12,243 nucleotides of DNA from JARFUG01 sp050485365 (GTDB taxonomy: Bacteria > Desulfobacterota > Desulfuromonadia > Desulfuromonadales > JACZKF01), in contig JBJHBH010000095.1 in the NCBI GenBank assembly GCA_050485365.1, positions 1 to 12,243 of the forward strand, read 5' to 3'. Positions 1 to 6,957 of the stretch are shown piece after piece. Positions within the stretch are counted from its first letter, which is position 1, and each line of letters opens with the position of its first letter. The notes beneath the pieces were generated by a model that was given only the letters and a program-made list of their open reading frames with translations, had not been told where the DNA came from and did not search any database. A program made the position numbers and the translations under genes.

Positions 1-1
1 A

Positions 2-187
2 CTGCGCCCCTGGCTGGTGCGCGAAGAGATCCATCTGGCGGGGGTCGACATCGTCGGGGAGCATGTGCTGGAGGTCAACATCACCAGCCCCTCCTGCCTG
101 CGCGAAATCAACGCGCTGACCGGATCGGCGCTGGAGCGCGCCATCGTCGACTATGTGCAGGAGCGAAACCGGAGCGCCGGGGCGTAG
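2..187 (+). CDS. gshB: glutathione synthetase, C-terminal end (partial)
   Basis: This is the last 61 codons of a gene cut by the left edge, ending in TAG. The visible peptide contains GVDIVGEHVLEVNITSPSC followed by LREINALTG. This matches the C-terminal ATP-grasp end of prokaryotic glutathione synthetase, where the E-x-N-x-TSP segment supplies metal and ATP ligands. The enzyme joins glycine to gamma-glutamylcysteine using ATP, in the cytoplasm. The peptide ends soon after the last helix (LERAIVDYVQERN), as is normal for the family. The next gene converges on it with only 13 bp between the stop codons. The call rests on the motif alone because the N-terminal part is missing. Confidence 0.85.
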   Translation: MRPWLVREEIHLAGVDIVGEHVLEVNITSPSCLREINALTGSALERAIVDYVQERNRSAGA

Positions 188-200
188 GCCAGGGGACGGC

Positions 201-887
201 TCATCGGGCCTCTACCCGCCCGCGGACCGACAGGCGCAGATCGGGGACGGCGGCCCCGTCGGCACGCAAGATGACGTAGCCGTGCAGCCCTCCCGGCGCG
301 GAGGCGTCGGCGGCCACCGTCATCTCTCGGCTCTCCCCGGGGCGAAGAGGCCCCGGCTCCATCCTCGCCTCGACCCCGGCGCCGGTGGCGCGGGGCTCGC
401 CCAGAACGACCTCGCGCTGCGAGCGGTTGGTCACCGTCACGCTCATCTGCCGCTGGGTGCCGGTGGTGAGGGCGCCGAAGTCGACGGCCGGCGGCGAGAA
501 ATCGATCTCCGGGACGACCGTCGCCCGAACGACGAAGGTCGCCCTCGGGGTCTTCGGCGCGTTGGTGTGCAGGGTGATGTTCTTGCTCACCTCGCCGCGA
601 AAACGCCCGGCGTCGAAGACGGCCTCGACCTCCCCCTGCTCCCCCGGCGCGAGACGGCTGTTGGAGAGCAGCGCCGCGGTGCAGCCGCAGGAACTGCGCA
701 CCCGCTCGATCCGCAGATCCGACTCGCCGCTGTTTCGAAAGACGAAGGTGTGGCTCGCCCTCGTCCCCTGCAGGATCTCGCCGAAATGGACCTCCGTGTC
801 AGGGGCGCTGAGCTCGGGGCTTGCAAAAGCCGACCAAGGAAGCCACACAGAGATCACCGCCACAACCGCCACCATGCGCCACGCCAT
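201..887 (-). CDS. secreted DUF1573 protein with two Ig-like repeats
   Basis: This 228-residue protein starts with a Sec-type signal peptide (about residues 1-22, hydrophobic core VAVVAVISVWLPW, likely cleavage after AFA), so it should be exported to the periplasm or outside. Two related segments follow. The first, about 30-125, begins TEVHFGEILQG and carries the SSCGCT motif (Cys67 and Cys69) typical of DUF1573. The second, about 131-226, begins AVDFGALTTG and has the same beta-sandwich spacing but no Cys motif. DUF1573 domains resemble ASH/MSP-type Ig folds; their function is unknown. The ATG at 887 is preceded by a strong ribosome site, AAAGGAGGAGTGGT. The gene diverges from hpt and converges on gshB. 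The family call is secure, the role is not. Confidence 0.85.
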   Translation of the reverse strand: MAWRMVAVVAVISVWLPWSAFASPELSAPDTEVHFGEILQGTRASHTFVFRNSGESDLRIERVRSSCGCTAALLSNSRLAPGEQGEVEAVFDAGRFRGEVSKNITLHTNAPKTPRATFVVRATVVPEIDFSPPAVDFGALTTGTQRQMSVTVTNRSQREVVLGEPRATGAGVEARMEPGPLRPGESREMTVAADASAPGGLHGYVILRADGAAVPDLRLSVRGRVEAR

Positions 888-931
888 ACCACTCCTCCTT
901 TCATCCTTCCTTTTCAGTCACGCCGGAGCGC

Positions 932-940
932 AGCATAGCA
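932..940 (-). promoter_or_regulatory. candidate extended -10 promoter for the DUF1573 gene
   Basis: The minus strand reads TGCTATGCT, which is an extended -10 (TG, one base, then TATGCT with 4 of 6 consensus bases). It lies about 45 bp upstream of the DUF1573 ATG. No good -35 is seen 16-18 bp upstream (GGCCGA at 17 bp), which is tolerated for extended -10 promoters. This is a pattern match only. Confidence 0.35.
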
Positions 941-964
941 CGACTTTTCGCTCTTCGGCCACAG

Positions 965-982
965 GTGTGAATAAATTGACAC
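965..982. promoter_or_regulatory. CRP/FNR-family-like dyad over the hpt -35 box
   Basis: The 18-bp element GTGTGAATAAATTGACAC pairs at 7 of 9 symmetric positions. Its core, TGTGA-6 bases-TGACA, differs from the CRP consensus TGTGA-N6-TCACA at one base. It covers the -35 box of hpt, so a bound factor would most simply repress hpt. It also lies about 80-95 bp upstream of the divergent DUF1573 start. The symmetry is visible in the sequence; the identity of the regulator is inference. Confidence 0.4.
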
Positions 983-1006
983 AGACCCCCCGTCTTGCTA
1001 TAGAAT
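976..1006 (+). promoter_or_regulatory. sigma70-type promoter of hpt
   Basis: A perfect -35 TTGACA (976-981) is followed after 17 bp by TATAGA (999-1004). An overlapping alternative, TAGAAT (1001-1006), matches the consensus at 5 of 6 bases but at 19 bp spacing. Transcription would start near 1011-1013, giving a leader of about 33 nt before the ATG at 1045. This is the best promoter match in the window and should drive hpt and the zinc-ribbon gene behind it. Confidence 0.65.
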
Positions 1007-1044
1007 AGCCCTCGGCATTGTGGCTCTTTTCCCTTGAGACTCTC

Positions 1045-1572
1045 ATGACTTCACCCACCTTGAAGCTGCTCTTTTCGAAGGAGGAGATTGCAGCGCAGGT
1101 GCAGCGGCTCGGAGAAGAGATCAGTCGGGACTATCCGGATCGCGAAGTCGTTCTGGTCTGCGTTCTCAAAGGCTCTCTCCTTTTCTTCTCCGATCTGGCG
1201 CGCACCATCACCTCCCCGATCGTTCTCGACTTCGTGCGCCTCGCAAGCTACGGATCGGGGACGGTCACGTCGGGGATCGTCGAATTTCGCCTCGACATGG
1301 AGCTGCCGATCAAAGGACGCGACGTCATCATCGTCGAAGACATCATCGACAGCGGGCTCACCCTCGAAACCCTCTATCACCGCCTCATGCTGAGGGAGCC
1401 GCGCTCCTTGCGCATCTGCACCCTCATCGACAAGAAGGTGCCGCGCCGGGCACAGATTCGCCCCGACTACGTCGGCATCGAGCTCGCCGAAGGGTTCATC
1501 GTCGGGTACGGCCTCGACTTCGACGAGCGCTACAGAAATCTTCCCGACATCTACCAGGTGCAGACCGCCTGA
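1045..1572 (+). CDS. hpt: hypoxanthine phosphoribosyltransferase
   Basis: This 175-residue cytoplasmic purine-salvage enzyme transfers the phosphoribosyl group of PRPP to hypoxanthine (often guanine too) to give IMP or GMP. The PRPP-binding signature VIIVEDIIDSGLT lies at residues 94-106, with the acidic pair Glu98-Asp99. An early loop, CVLKGSLLFFSDL (about 39-51), and the flexible-loop region LASYGSGTVTSG (about 66-77) are both typical. The C-terminal FIVGYGLDFDERYRNLPDI is the purine-binding end. I chose the ATG at 1045. An in-frame TTG at 1018 would sit only a few bases after the predicted transcription start and would add a non-conserved MWLFSLETL. The ribosome site is weak for either start. 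Length is normal for the family. Confidence 0.93.
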   Translation: MTSPTLKLLFSKEEIAAQVQRLGEEISRDYPDREVVLVCVLKGSLLFFSDLARTITSPIVLDFVRLASYGSGTVTSGIVEFRLDMELPIKGRDVIIVEDIIDSGLTLETLYHRLMLREPRSLRICTLIDKKVPRRAQIRPDYVGIELAEGFIVGYGLDFDERYRNLPDIYQVQTA

Positions 1573-1594
1573 CCCCAGGCTGAAGGAGATACGC

Positions 1595-3274
1595 ATGGTC
1601 GTCCAATGCCCCGAATGCGGGACCCGGTTCCGATTCCCCGAAGAACGGATGAAGCCCGCCGGCGTCAAAGCGAAATGCGCCCGCTGCATGCACATCTTCC
1701 TCGCCGCCGATCCTGCGCTCGAGCCCCCTGCGTCTGCGCAGACGAACACGGCCGAGCCCGCCGAGGCCGAAGGCCCCCTGCCCGGCGCCCCAGGCGAAGA
1801 AGCGCAAAGCGCGGCCGACTTCTCCCCCCTCGATGAGGACGATTTCCCTCCTTTCAGGGACGATGGCGACGATGAGGCACAGCCGTTTCGCGACGCGGCG
1901 GTGGAGGAGCCGACCGGGGAGGATCTCTTCCTCGATCCGCTCCCCGGACAGGATCTCGCACCACAGCCGTCCGACGATCTCCCCATTGCGCAGGAGGACG
2001 CCGACGCGCCGCAGCTCCCCGTTGCCGCCTTTGACGACGCAACATCCGACGTAGAGCTCCAAGACGACGATGCTCCGGGTGAGGACGATTTCTTCGCCGC
2101 GCAGCAGAAGACGGAGCCCGCCGTCGACGTCGTCGAGGACGACTTCGCCTTCGAGGAGGAGCAACCAGAGGCACCCGCCGCCGCCGACCTCGACGACGCG
2201 TTCGCCTTCGGATCGAGCGACGACGACGCTATCGGCGACTTCACCTTCAAGGAGACCGACGACGAAGCGGAGCGCAGCGACGACTTCGCCTTTGAAGCGG
2301 GGGAGGCTGAAACCGATGACGAATTCGGATTCGAAACGACGAAGGCCGGGAGCGATGACGAATTCGGATTCGATGACGATCCGCGCGACGGCATCGACCC
2401 CTTCGCCCCGGCCGGGCGCGACCCGCTGCACGACGACTTCCCCCTGGAGGGGAACGCGGCCCTCTCCCCCGCGCCCGACTTCGACGAGCGTGACTTCGGA
2501 GCCGATGACATCGGCCCTTCGAAACAGACCGAAGACGAGCGGGACGACCTCGGTTTCGGCCGCATGGACTTCTCGACCGCCGCCTCCTCCGACACGTCCC
2601 CTTCTCCCATCGCGGCGGCACCGCCCTTGCCCCCTCTGGCGCCTCCCATGGGCGGCCTGCAGGGAGGAGAGCCTGCGCCCCCGGCCGAGAAGCCTGCACC
2701 CTCACCCCAAAGCGCCTCCCCGCTGAAGAAGCGCTCTTCAATGGGGAGGCTGCTCGCCTTCGTTCTGCTCTTTCTCGTGGGGCTCGTCGCTCTGGGCGGC
2801 TATTTCGCCTGGCAGGGTGGCCCGCAGGAGATGCTGCGGATTCTCGATCGCGCCGGGGTGCAGAAGGCGCCGGTGGCGCCCGCAGGACAGATTCGCCTGA
2901 GCGATCTGCGCGGCTACTTCGCCCAGAACGCCGAGGCCGGGCAGATCTTCGTCGTCACCGGACAGGCCATCAACGAATTTCAGCAGGCGCGCTCGGCCGT
3001 CGCCATCAAGGGGGTCCTCTTCAACGCGCAGGGCGAGGCGCTGATGCAGCAGACCGTCTTTGCGGGCAACCCCCTCACCGAGGAGGAGCTGCGCACCCTC
3101 CCCTTCCAGAGCCTCGAAGAGCGGATGAACAATCAGTTCGGCGACGGACTCTCCAATCTCAACGTCGTGCCGGGGCGCTCCATCCCCTTCGCCATCGTCT
3201 TTCGCGAGCTTCCCGACAATCTGGCCGAGTTCACCGTCGAAGTCACCGATTCGCGTCCCGGATCGGGCTCATAA
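1595..3274 (+). CDS. MJ0042-type zinc ribbon, acidic low-complexity, DUF3426 membrane protein
   Basis: This 559-residue protein has four parts. Residues 1-36 form an MJ0042-type zinc ribbon, with ligand pairs Cys5/Cys8 (CPEC) and Cys28/Cys31 (CARC). Residues about 45-350 are an extremely Asp/Glu-rich, Pro/Ala-rich and probably disordered stretch with recurring short blocks such as DDEFGF, DDFAFE and DDLGFG. A Pro-rich stretch then leads to one membrane segment at about 385-407 (LLAFVLLFLVGLVALGGYFAW). Residues about 425-553 match the DUF3426 type (QIRLSDLRGYF, VVTGQAINEFQ, NVVPGRSIPFAIVFREL). The predicted topology is N-in, with DUF3426 outside the inner membrane. A clear ribosome site, AAGGAG, lies 6 bp before the ATG. 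It is 22 bp behind hpt and probably cotranscribed. The domain architecture is known as an uncharacterised family; no function can be assigned. Confidence 0.85.
   Translation: MVVQCPECGTRFRFPEERMKPAGVKAKCARCMHIFLAADPALEPPASAQTNTAEPAEAEGPLPGAPGEEAQSAADFSPLDEDDFPPFRDDGDDEAQPFRDAAVEEPTGEDLFLDPLPGQDLAPQPSDDLPIAQEDADAPQLPVAAFDDATSDVELQDDDAPGEDDFFAAQQKTEPAVDVVEDDFAFEEEQPEAPAAADLDDAFAFGSSDDDAIGDFTFKETDDEAERSDDFAFEAGEAETDDEFGFETTKAGSDDEFGFDDDPRDGIDPFAPAGRDPLHDDFPLEGNAALSPAPDFDERDFGADDIGPSKQTEDERDDLGFGRMDFSTAASSDTSPSPIAAAPPLPPLAPPMGGLQGGEPAPPAEKPAPSPQSASPLKKRSSMGRLLAFVLLFLVGLVALGGYFAWQGGPQEMLRILDRAGVQKAPVAPAGQIRLSDLRGYFAQNAEAGQIFVVTGQAINEFQQARSAVAIKGVLFNAQGEALMQQTVFAGNPLTEEELRTLPFQSLEERMNNQFGDGLSNLNVVPGRSIPFAIVFRELPDNLAEFTVEVTDSRPGSGS
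2314..2373 (+). repeat. 39-bp-spaced direct repeat inside the acidic region
   Basis: A 21-bp block that starts CGATGACGAATTCGGATTCG is repeated exactly at 2314-2334 and 2353-2373. The offset of 39 bp keeps the frame, so both copies encode DDEFGF. Looser copies (DDFAFE, DDLGFG) occur around it. This suggests the acidic linker grows and shrinks by in-frame duplication. Confidence 0.8.
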
Positions 3275-3288
3275 GCCCGACGCTCCAT

Positions 3289-3347
3289 CCGATCGCAATA
3301 AAAAAGGGACACCGCACGACGCGGCGTCCCTTTTTTATTGCGATCGG
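3289..3347. terminator. bidirectional rho-independent terminator
   Basis: A 27-bp inverted repeat (arms 3289-3315 and 3321-3347, 5-base loop ACGAC) pairs at 26 of 27 positions; the only mismatch is 3311/3325. The GC core GGGACACCGC/GCGGCGTCCC is flanked by a run of six A on the left arm and six T on the right arm, so it can work as a terminator on both strands. It lies 15 bp after the zinc-ribbon gene and 165 bp beyond the ftsZ stop, between two converging operons. Confidence 0.92.
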
Positions 3348-3511
3348 TCTGTGAATCGACTATCAGCCGCAGCCGCCGGAAGCCGGCCGTAGGCACCTCT
3401 CCCCGCGAGGCGTCGGGGGATCGCCACGCAAGATGCAGAGCTGCCCCTTCGGCGCCTTGAAGGCGCCTTTCCGGGCGGAGAACCGGCGCCGAGATCCCGG
3501 CGGTGCGTCCG

Positions 3512-4660
3512 TCAGTCGACGCGCTTGCGCAGGAAAGTCGGGATGTCGTACTCCTCTTCCTCGGGGAGGCGCGACGCCAGCGATCGCATGCTCTTTTGCT
3601 GCTGCTGTTCGCGGATGAAGGTGGGGCGATCGCGATCGACCTTCGCCGCGGCGGGGAAGATCGATTTGCGCAGCTCATCCGCGGGGCGGCGCTCCTGCTC
3701 GAAGACGGCGCCGAAGCCGGTGGCGATGGCCGTCACCTTGATCTTGTTCTCGAGCTCCTCGTTGATCACCAAGCCGATGATGATGGTGGCGTCTTCGTGG
3801 ACCTTCTCGTGGATGACGCGGGAGACCTCGTCGAACTCCTCCATCGTCATGTTGCTCGACCCGGTGATGTTGACCAAGACCCCCTTGGCGCCGGAGATGT
3901 CGATATCCTCCAGCAGCGGGCTGCTGATGGCCTGCTGGGCCGCCTCGGTGGCGCGCCGGTCGCCCTCGCCGACTCCGATCCCCATCATCGCCATGCCGCG
4001 CTCGCCCATGATCGTCTTGACGTCGGCGAAGTCGACGTTGATCATCCCCTCGGTGGTGATCAAATCCGAGATCCCCTGCACCGCCTGACGCAGCACGTCG
4101 TCGGCGGGCTTGAAAGCGTCGAGGATTCCCATGTTCTTACCGGCGAGCCCCAGCAGTCGGTCGTTGGGGATGACGATGAGCGAGTCGACGACCTCGCGCA
4201 GCGCCATCACCCCGTCCTCTGCCTTCTTGAGGCGCTGGCGCCCTTCGCGGGTGAACGGCTTGGTGACGACGCCGACGGTGAGCGCCCCGGCCTCGCGGGC
4301 CACTTCGGCGATGATCGGCGCCGCCCCGGTGCCCGTGCCGCCCCCCATGCCGGCGGCGATGAAGACCATGTCGGCGCCGTCGATCAGCTCGGCCAGCCGG
4401 GCGCGGTCCTCCTGGGCGGCCTCGCGGCCGACTTCGGGGTTGGCGCCGGCGCCGAGCCCCTTGGTGAGCTTTCCGCCGAGCTGCACCTTCATCGGCGCGA
4501 GGCTGCGCTTGAGCGCCTGGGCGTCGGTGTTGGCCACGACGAAATCGACTCCGTCGATGTGGGATTGGATCATCGTGTTGACGGCGTTGCCGCCCCCACC
4601 GCCGACACCGATCACCTTGATTTTTGCCTTCAAATCGACATTCTCATCAAACTCGAACAT
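3512..4660 (-). CDS. ftsZ: cell division GTPase FtsZ
   Basis: This 382-residue tubulin homologue polymerises with GTP into the Z ring that scaffolds the divisome. The N-terminal nucleotide loop IGVGGGGGNAVN is present. The tubulin signature GGGTGTG lies at residues 106-112, and the T7 loop NVDFAD (208-213) carries the aspartates that hydrolyse GTP in the adjacent subunit. After the globular core come a short, Gln-containing variable linker of roughly 50 residues and the conserved C-terminal peptide YDIPTFLRKRVD, which docks onto FtsA and other partners. The ATG at 4660 is chosen because GGAGG sits 5 bp before it and the family start MFEFDEN follows; an in-frame TTG at 4678 has no such support. 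It is the last gene of the cluster here, with a 160-bp gap from ftsA. Confidence 0.98.
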   Translation of the reverse strand: MFEFDENVDLKAKIKVIGVGGGGGNAVNTMIQSHIDGVDFVVANTDAQALKRSLAPMKVQLGGKLTKGLGAGANPEVGREAAQEDRARLAELIDGADMVFIAAGMGGGTGTGAAPIIAEVAREAGALTVGVVTKPFTREGRQRLKKAEDGVMALREVVDSLIVIPNDRLLGLAGKNMGILDAFKPADDVLRQAVQGISDLITTEGMINVDFADVKTIMGERGMAMMGIGVGEGDRRATEAAQQAISSPLLEDIDISGAKGVLVNITGSSNMTMEEFDEVSRVIHEKVHEDATIIIGLVINEELENKIKVTAIATGFGAVFEQERRPADELRKSIFPAAAKVDRDRPTFIREQQQQKSMRSLASRLPEEEEYDIPTFLRKRVD

Positions 4661-4820
4661 GTTTCCCTCCGATCGCAAACGAGGTTAAGGGTTCTCCGCT
4701 CCCCTTACCGCGGGGTCCAACTGCCAAATTGTATTAAGGAACTCGGCACCAGAGCTGATCAAAAATGTCCGGATGCAAGGCGCTCGAATCCTGAGAAATG
4801 GGCGTTTTTCATCAGCCTCA
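4661..4820 (-). other. ftsA-ftsZ intergenic leader with hairpin
   Basis: These 160 bp hold no convincing gene. On the minus strand a hairpin can form about 25-50 nt before the ftsZ start (4683-4691 with 4702-4709, GGTAAGGG against CCCTTAACC with one bulged base, 10-base loop). Further upstream is a -10-like TACAAT but no acceptable -35 at 16-18 bp. The region may carry an extra ftsZ promoter or an RNA control element; neither is proven. Confidence 0.4.
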
Positions 4821-6050
4821 TCAGAAGAATTCGCCGAACCACTGCTTCATCCGCCTGATGACCTTCTCGAAGACGTTCTCCTGCCCGATGGTGAAGTTTC
4901 GCACTTCGAGATTGCGGCTGCCATACTTCACGAGCCCCACCCCGGTGGCGTAGACGGGGGAGTTCACGACGTCGGTGAGGCCGCCGATGTCGCGGGGGAC
5001 GCCGCGGCGCACCGGCATGCCGAGGACCTGCTCGGCCATCTCGGGCATCCCCGGCAGGATGCAGGTGCCGCCGGTGATCACCACTCCCGAGGCGATGACG
5101 TCCTCGAAGCCGCTCTTGATGATCTCGCGGTTGACCAGCGTGAAGATCTCCTCGACTCGCGGCTCGAGGATCTCGGCCAGAAGCTGACGCGACAGAATGC
5201 GGGACTCTCGCCCGCCGACGGAGGGGACCTCGATCGTCTCGTCCTTGCCGACCATGGAGGTCAGGGCGCAGCCGTAGGCGTGCTTGATCTTCTCGGCTTC
5301 GGCCATGGGGGTGCGCAGCCCCACGGCGATGTCGTTGGTCAGGTGGTTGCCGCCCAGAGACAGGACCGAGGTGTATTTGATCGCCCCGTCGAGGTAGATG
5401 GCGATGTCGGTGGTGCCGCCGCCGATGTCGACGATGGCGACCCCGAGGTCCTTCTCGTCCTGGGAGAGGACCGCCTCGGCCGAAGCGAGTTGCTCCAGCA
5501 CGATGTCGGCGACGTCGACCCCGGCGCGGTTGCAGCTCTTGATGATGTTCTGGGCGCTGGCGACGGCGCCGGTCACGATGTGGACCTTCGCCTCCAGGCG
5601 CACCCCGCTCATCCCCAGCGGCTCCTTGATGCCGTCCTGGTCGTCGATGATGAATTCCTGCGGCAGGATGTGGATGACCTCGCGGTCCATCGGGATGGCG
5701 ATCGCCTTGGCGCCGTCGATGACGCGCCGAATGTCGTCCTGATTGACCTCGCGGTTCTTGATGGCGATCACCCCCTGGGAGTTGAACCCCTTGATGTGCC
5801 CGCCTGCGATCCCGGCGAAGACCGACTTGATCTCGCACCCCGCCATGAGCTCGGCTTCCTGCAGCGCCTTCTTGATGGCGCCGACGGTCCCCTCGATGTT
5901 GATCACCACCCCCTTGCGCATCCCTTTGGAGGGGCTCGTGCCGATACCGACGATGTCGAGGCCGTCCTCGGTCAGGTTGCCGATGATGGCGCAGATTTTC
6001 GTGGTGCCGATGTCCAGCCCGACGATCAGATTGTCCTTGCGGTTGCTCAT
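4821..6050 (-). CDS. ftsA: cell division protein FtsA (actin-like Z-ring tether)
   Basis: This 409-residue actin-fold ATPase anchors FtsZ filaments to the inner membrane and recruits later divisome proteins. The phosphate-1 loop GLDIGTTKICAIIG is at residues 11-24 and phosphate-2 VDIGGGTTDIAIY at 207-219. The adenosine motif VITGGTCILPGM is at 324-335. The 1C subdomain typical of FtsA lies between about 85 and 165. The C-terminus, VFEKVIRRMKQWFGEFF, is the amphipathic membrane-targeting helix. The ATG at 6050 follows GGAGG closely and gives the family start MSNRKDNLIVGLDIG. In-frame ATG/TTG codons upstream (6068, 6134) lack a ribosome site and would run into ftsQ. It lies 25 bp behind ftsQ. 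Confidence 0.97.
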   Translation of the reverse strand: MSNRKDNLIVGLDIGTTKICAIIGNLTEDGLDIVGIGTSPSKGMRKGVVINIEGTVGAIKKALQEAELMAGCEIKSVFAGIAGGHIKGFNSQGVIAIKNREVNQDDIRRVIDGAKAIAIPMDREVIHILPQEFIIDDQDGIKEPLGMSGVRLEAKVHIVTGAVASAQNIIKSCNRAGVDVADIVLEQLASAEAVLSQDEKDLGVAIVDIGGGTTDIAIYLDGAIKYTSVLSLGGNHLTNDIAVGLRTPMAEAEKIKHAYGCALTSMVGKDETIEVPSVGGRESRILSRQLLAEILEPRVEEIFTLVNREIIKSGFEDVIASGVVITGGTCILPGMPEMAEQVLGMPVRRGVPRDIGGLTDVVNSPVYATGVGLVKYGSRNLEVRNFTIGQENVFEKVIRRMKQWFGEFF

Positions 6051-6075
6051 CTTCCTCCCCTTCACCATAATAATG

Positions 6076-6918
6076 CTAACTTTTGCGACGAACGCCCGTC
6101 TTGTCGAGCTTGACGATGACGCGGTCCACGACATTCAGGTCGATGTATTCCAGAGCCTGCAGGCGCGGCCTGAGCTCCGGGTAGATCCTCTCCAGCCGGT
6201 CGAGCTTGTCGTCGAAGTCGCCCCGGCCCAGGCGGATGGGGACACCGCCCACCATCGTGAAGAGCACGAAGCCCTCGGCCGGGTCGATGCGGATCTCCGA
6301 AAGCTCGCAAATACCGAAGACCGTGCGCGCCTCGATCTTGTCGAGCAGGGCGACCGCCTCGGCGAAGAGGCGCCGCGCCTCGGCGGGTGATTCGAGCAGG
6401 TAGCTGCGCTCGATCCCCGTCACGACAGGATAGTCGAGGGAGTCGCTCGGGTCCAGAACCTTGAAGACCTCCCCGAATGCATCAAGATAGTAGAGATAGC
6501 CGAGATTTACAACTGCTCTCGGCGTGCGCTCGGCGACACGGATGAGAATTTCCTGCGGGAAGATCCTCTGCACCCCCGCAGAGGCGATCCACGGGTTCTC
6601 CTCGATCTTACGACCGATCGCCGCGAGGTCCAATTCGAAGATGCCGCTGCCGGTGCGGATCTCGGAAAGGGCGACGATCTCCTCTTCGCTGACCCTCTGG
6701 GCGTTCTCGACACGCACCGTGGCGATCTTGAAGTAGTTCGAGTCGAAGACGAGGCGTCCGAGCAGAACCGCGCCGCAGCCGATCAGAACGATCGAACCGA
6801 AGAAGACGCCCAGGCGCAAGGTCGCCCGGAAGAGCTTCTTCCAGTTGCGAGGCCGCTTTTCCTTCTTGCGCCGATTCTGTTTTAGCTTGGCCGGTTTGTC
6901 GGCCTTCAGATCGAGCAC
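6076..6918 (-). CDS. ftsQ: cell division protein FtsQ (POTRA divisome protein)
   Basis: This 280-residue bitopic inner-membrane protein belongs to the FtsQBL subcomplex that passes the activation signal to FtsWI. A strongly basic cytoplasmic tail (about 1-33, many Lys/Arg) leads to one membrane segment at about 36-57 (LGVFFGSIVLIGCGAVLLGRL). A POTRA domain follows at about 65-135 (ATVRVENAQRVSEEEIVAL ... IFPQEILIRVAERTPRAVV), then the FtsQ beta domain to the end. The start is a GTG at 6918. No ATG exists between the ddl stop, which is in the same frame, and this codon, and only a loose GGGAAG lies upstream. The gap to ddl is 39 bp. Family call is firm; the exact start is moderate. Confidence 0.93.
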   Translation of the reverse strand: MLDLKADKPAKLKQNRRKKEKRPRNWKKLFRATLRLGVFFGSIVLIGCGAVLLGRLVFDSNYFKIATVRVENAQRVSEEEIVALSEIRTGSGIFELDLAAIGRKIEENPWIASAGVQRIFPQEILIRVAERTPRAVVNLGYLYYLDAFGEVFKVLDPSDSLDYPVVTGIERSYLLESPAEARRLFAEAVALLDKIEARTVFGICELSEIRIDPAEGFVLFTMVGGVPIRLGRGDFDDKLDRLERIYPELRPRLQALEYIDLNVVDRVIVKLDKTGVRRKS

Positions 6919-6957
6919 CGCCGTCGTCTTCCCGAATGCAAAAGGTTTGCAGATCCG

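Noticed and set aside
1051..2649. 532-codon minus-strand frame opposite hpt and the zinc-ribbon gene
   Set aside because: Ser/Ala-rich composition is the antisense of Asp/Ala/Glu codons in the acidic region; no recognisable domain.
3450..3470. GGCGCC-TTGAA-GGCGCC hairpin downstream of ftsZ as its terminator
   Set aside because: Only a 6-bp stem and no T run on the minus strand; the hairpin at 3289-3347 is far better.
3363..3511. Minus-strand frame ending in ...GGCG just after ftsZ, suggestive of a Cys-rich small peptide
   Set aside because: It has no ATG or GTG start, only a TTG giving about 24 residues, and no ribosome site; it is most likely the non-coding tail of the ftsZ transcript.
3503..4858. 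451-codon plus-strand frame opposite ftsZ
   Set aside because: Antisense shadow of a certain gene, rich in Asp/Gly/Leu/Val from complemented ftsZ codons, with no family features.
4773..6113. 446-codon plus-strand frame opposite ftsA
   Set aside because: Antisense shadow of ftsA; no domain and no ribosome site.
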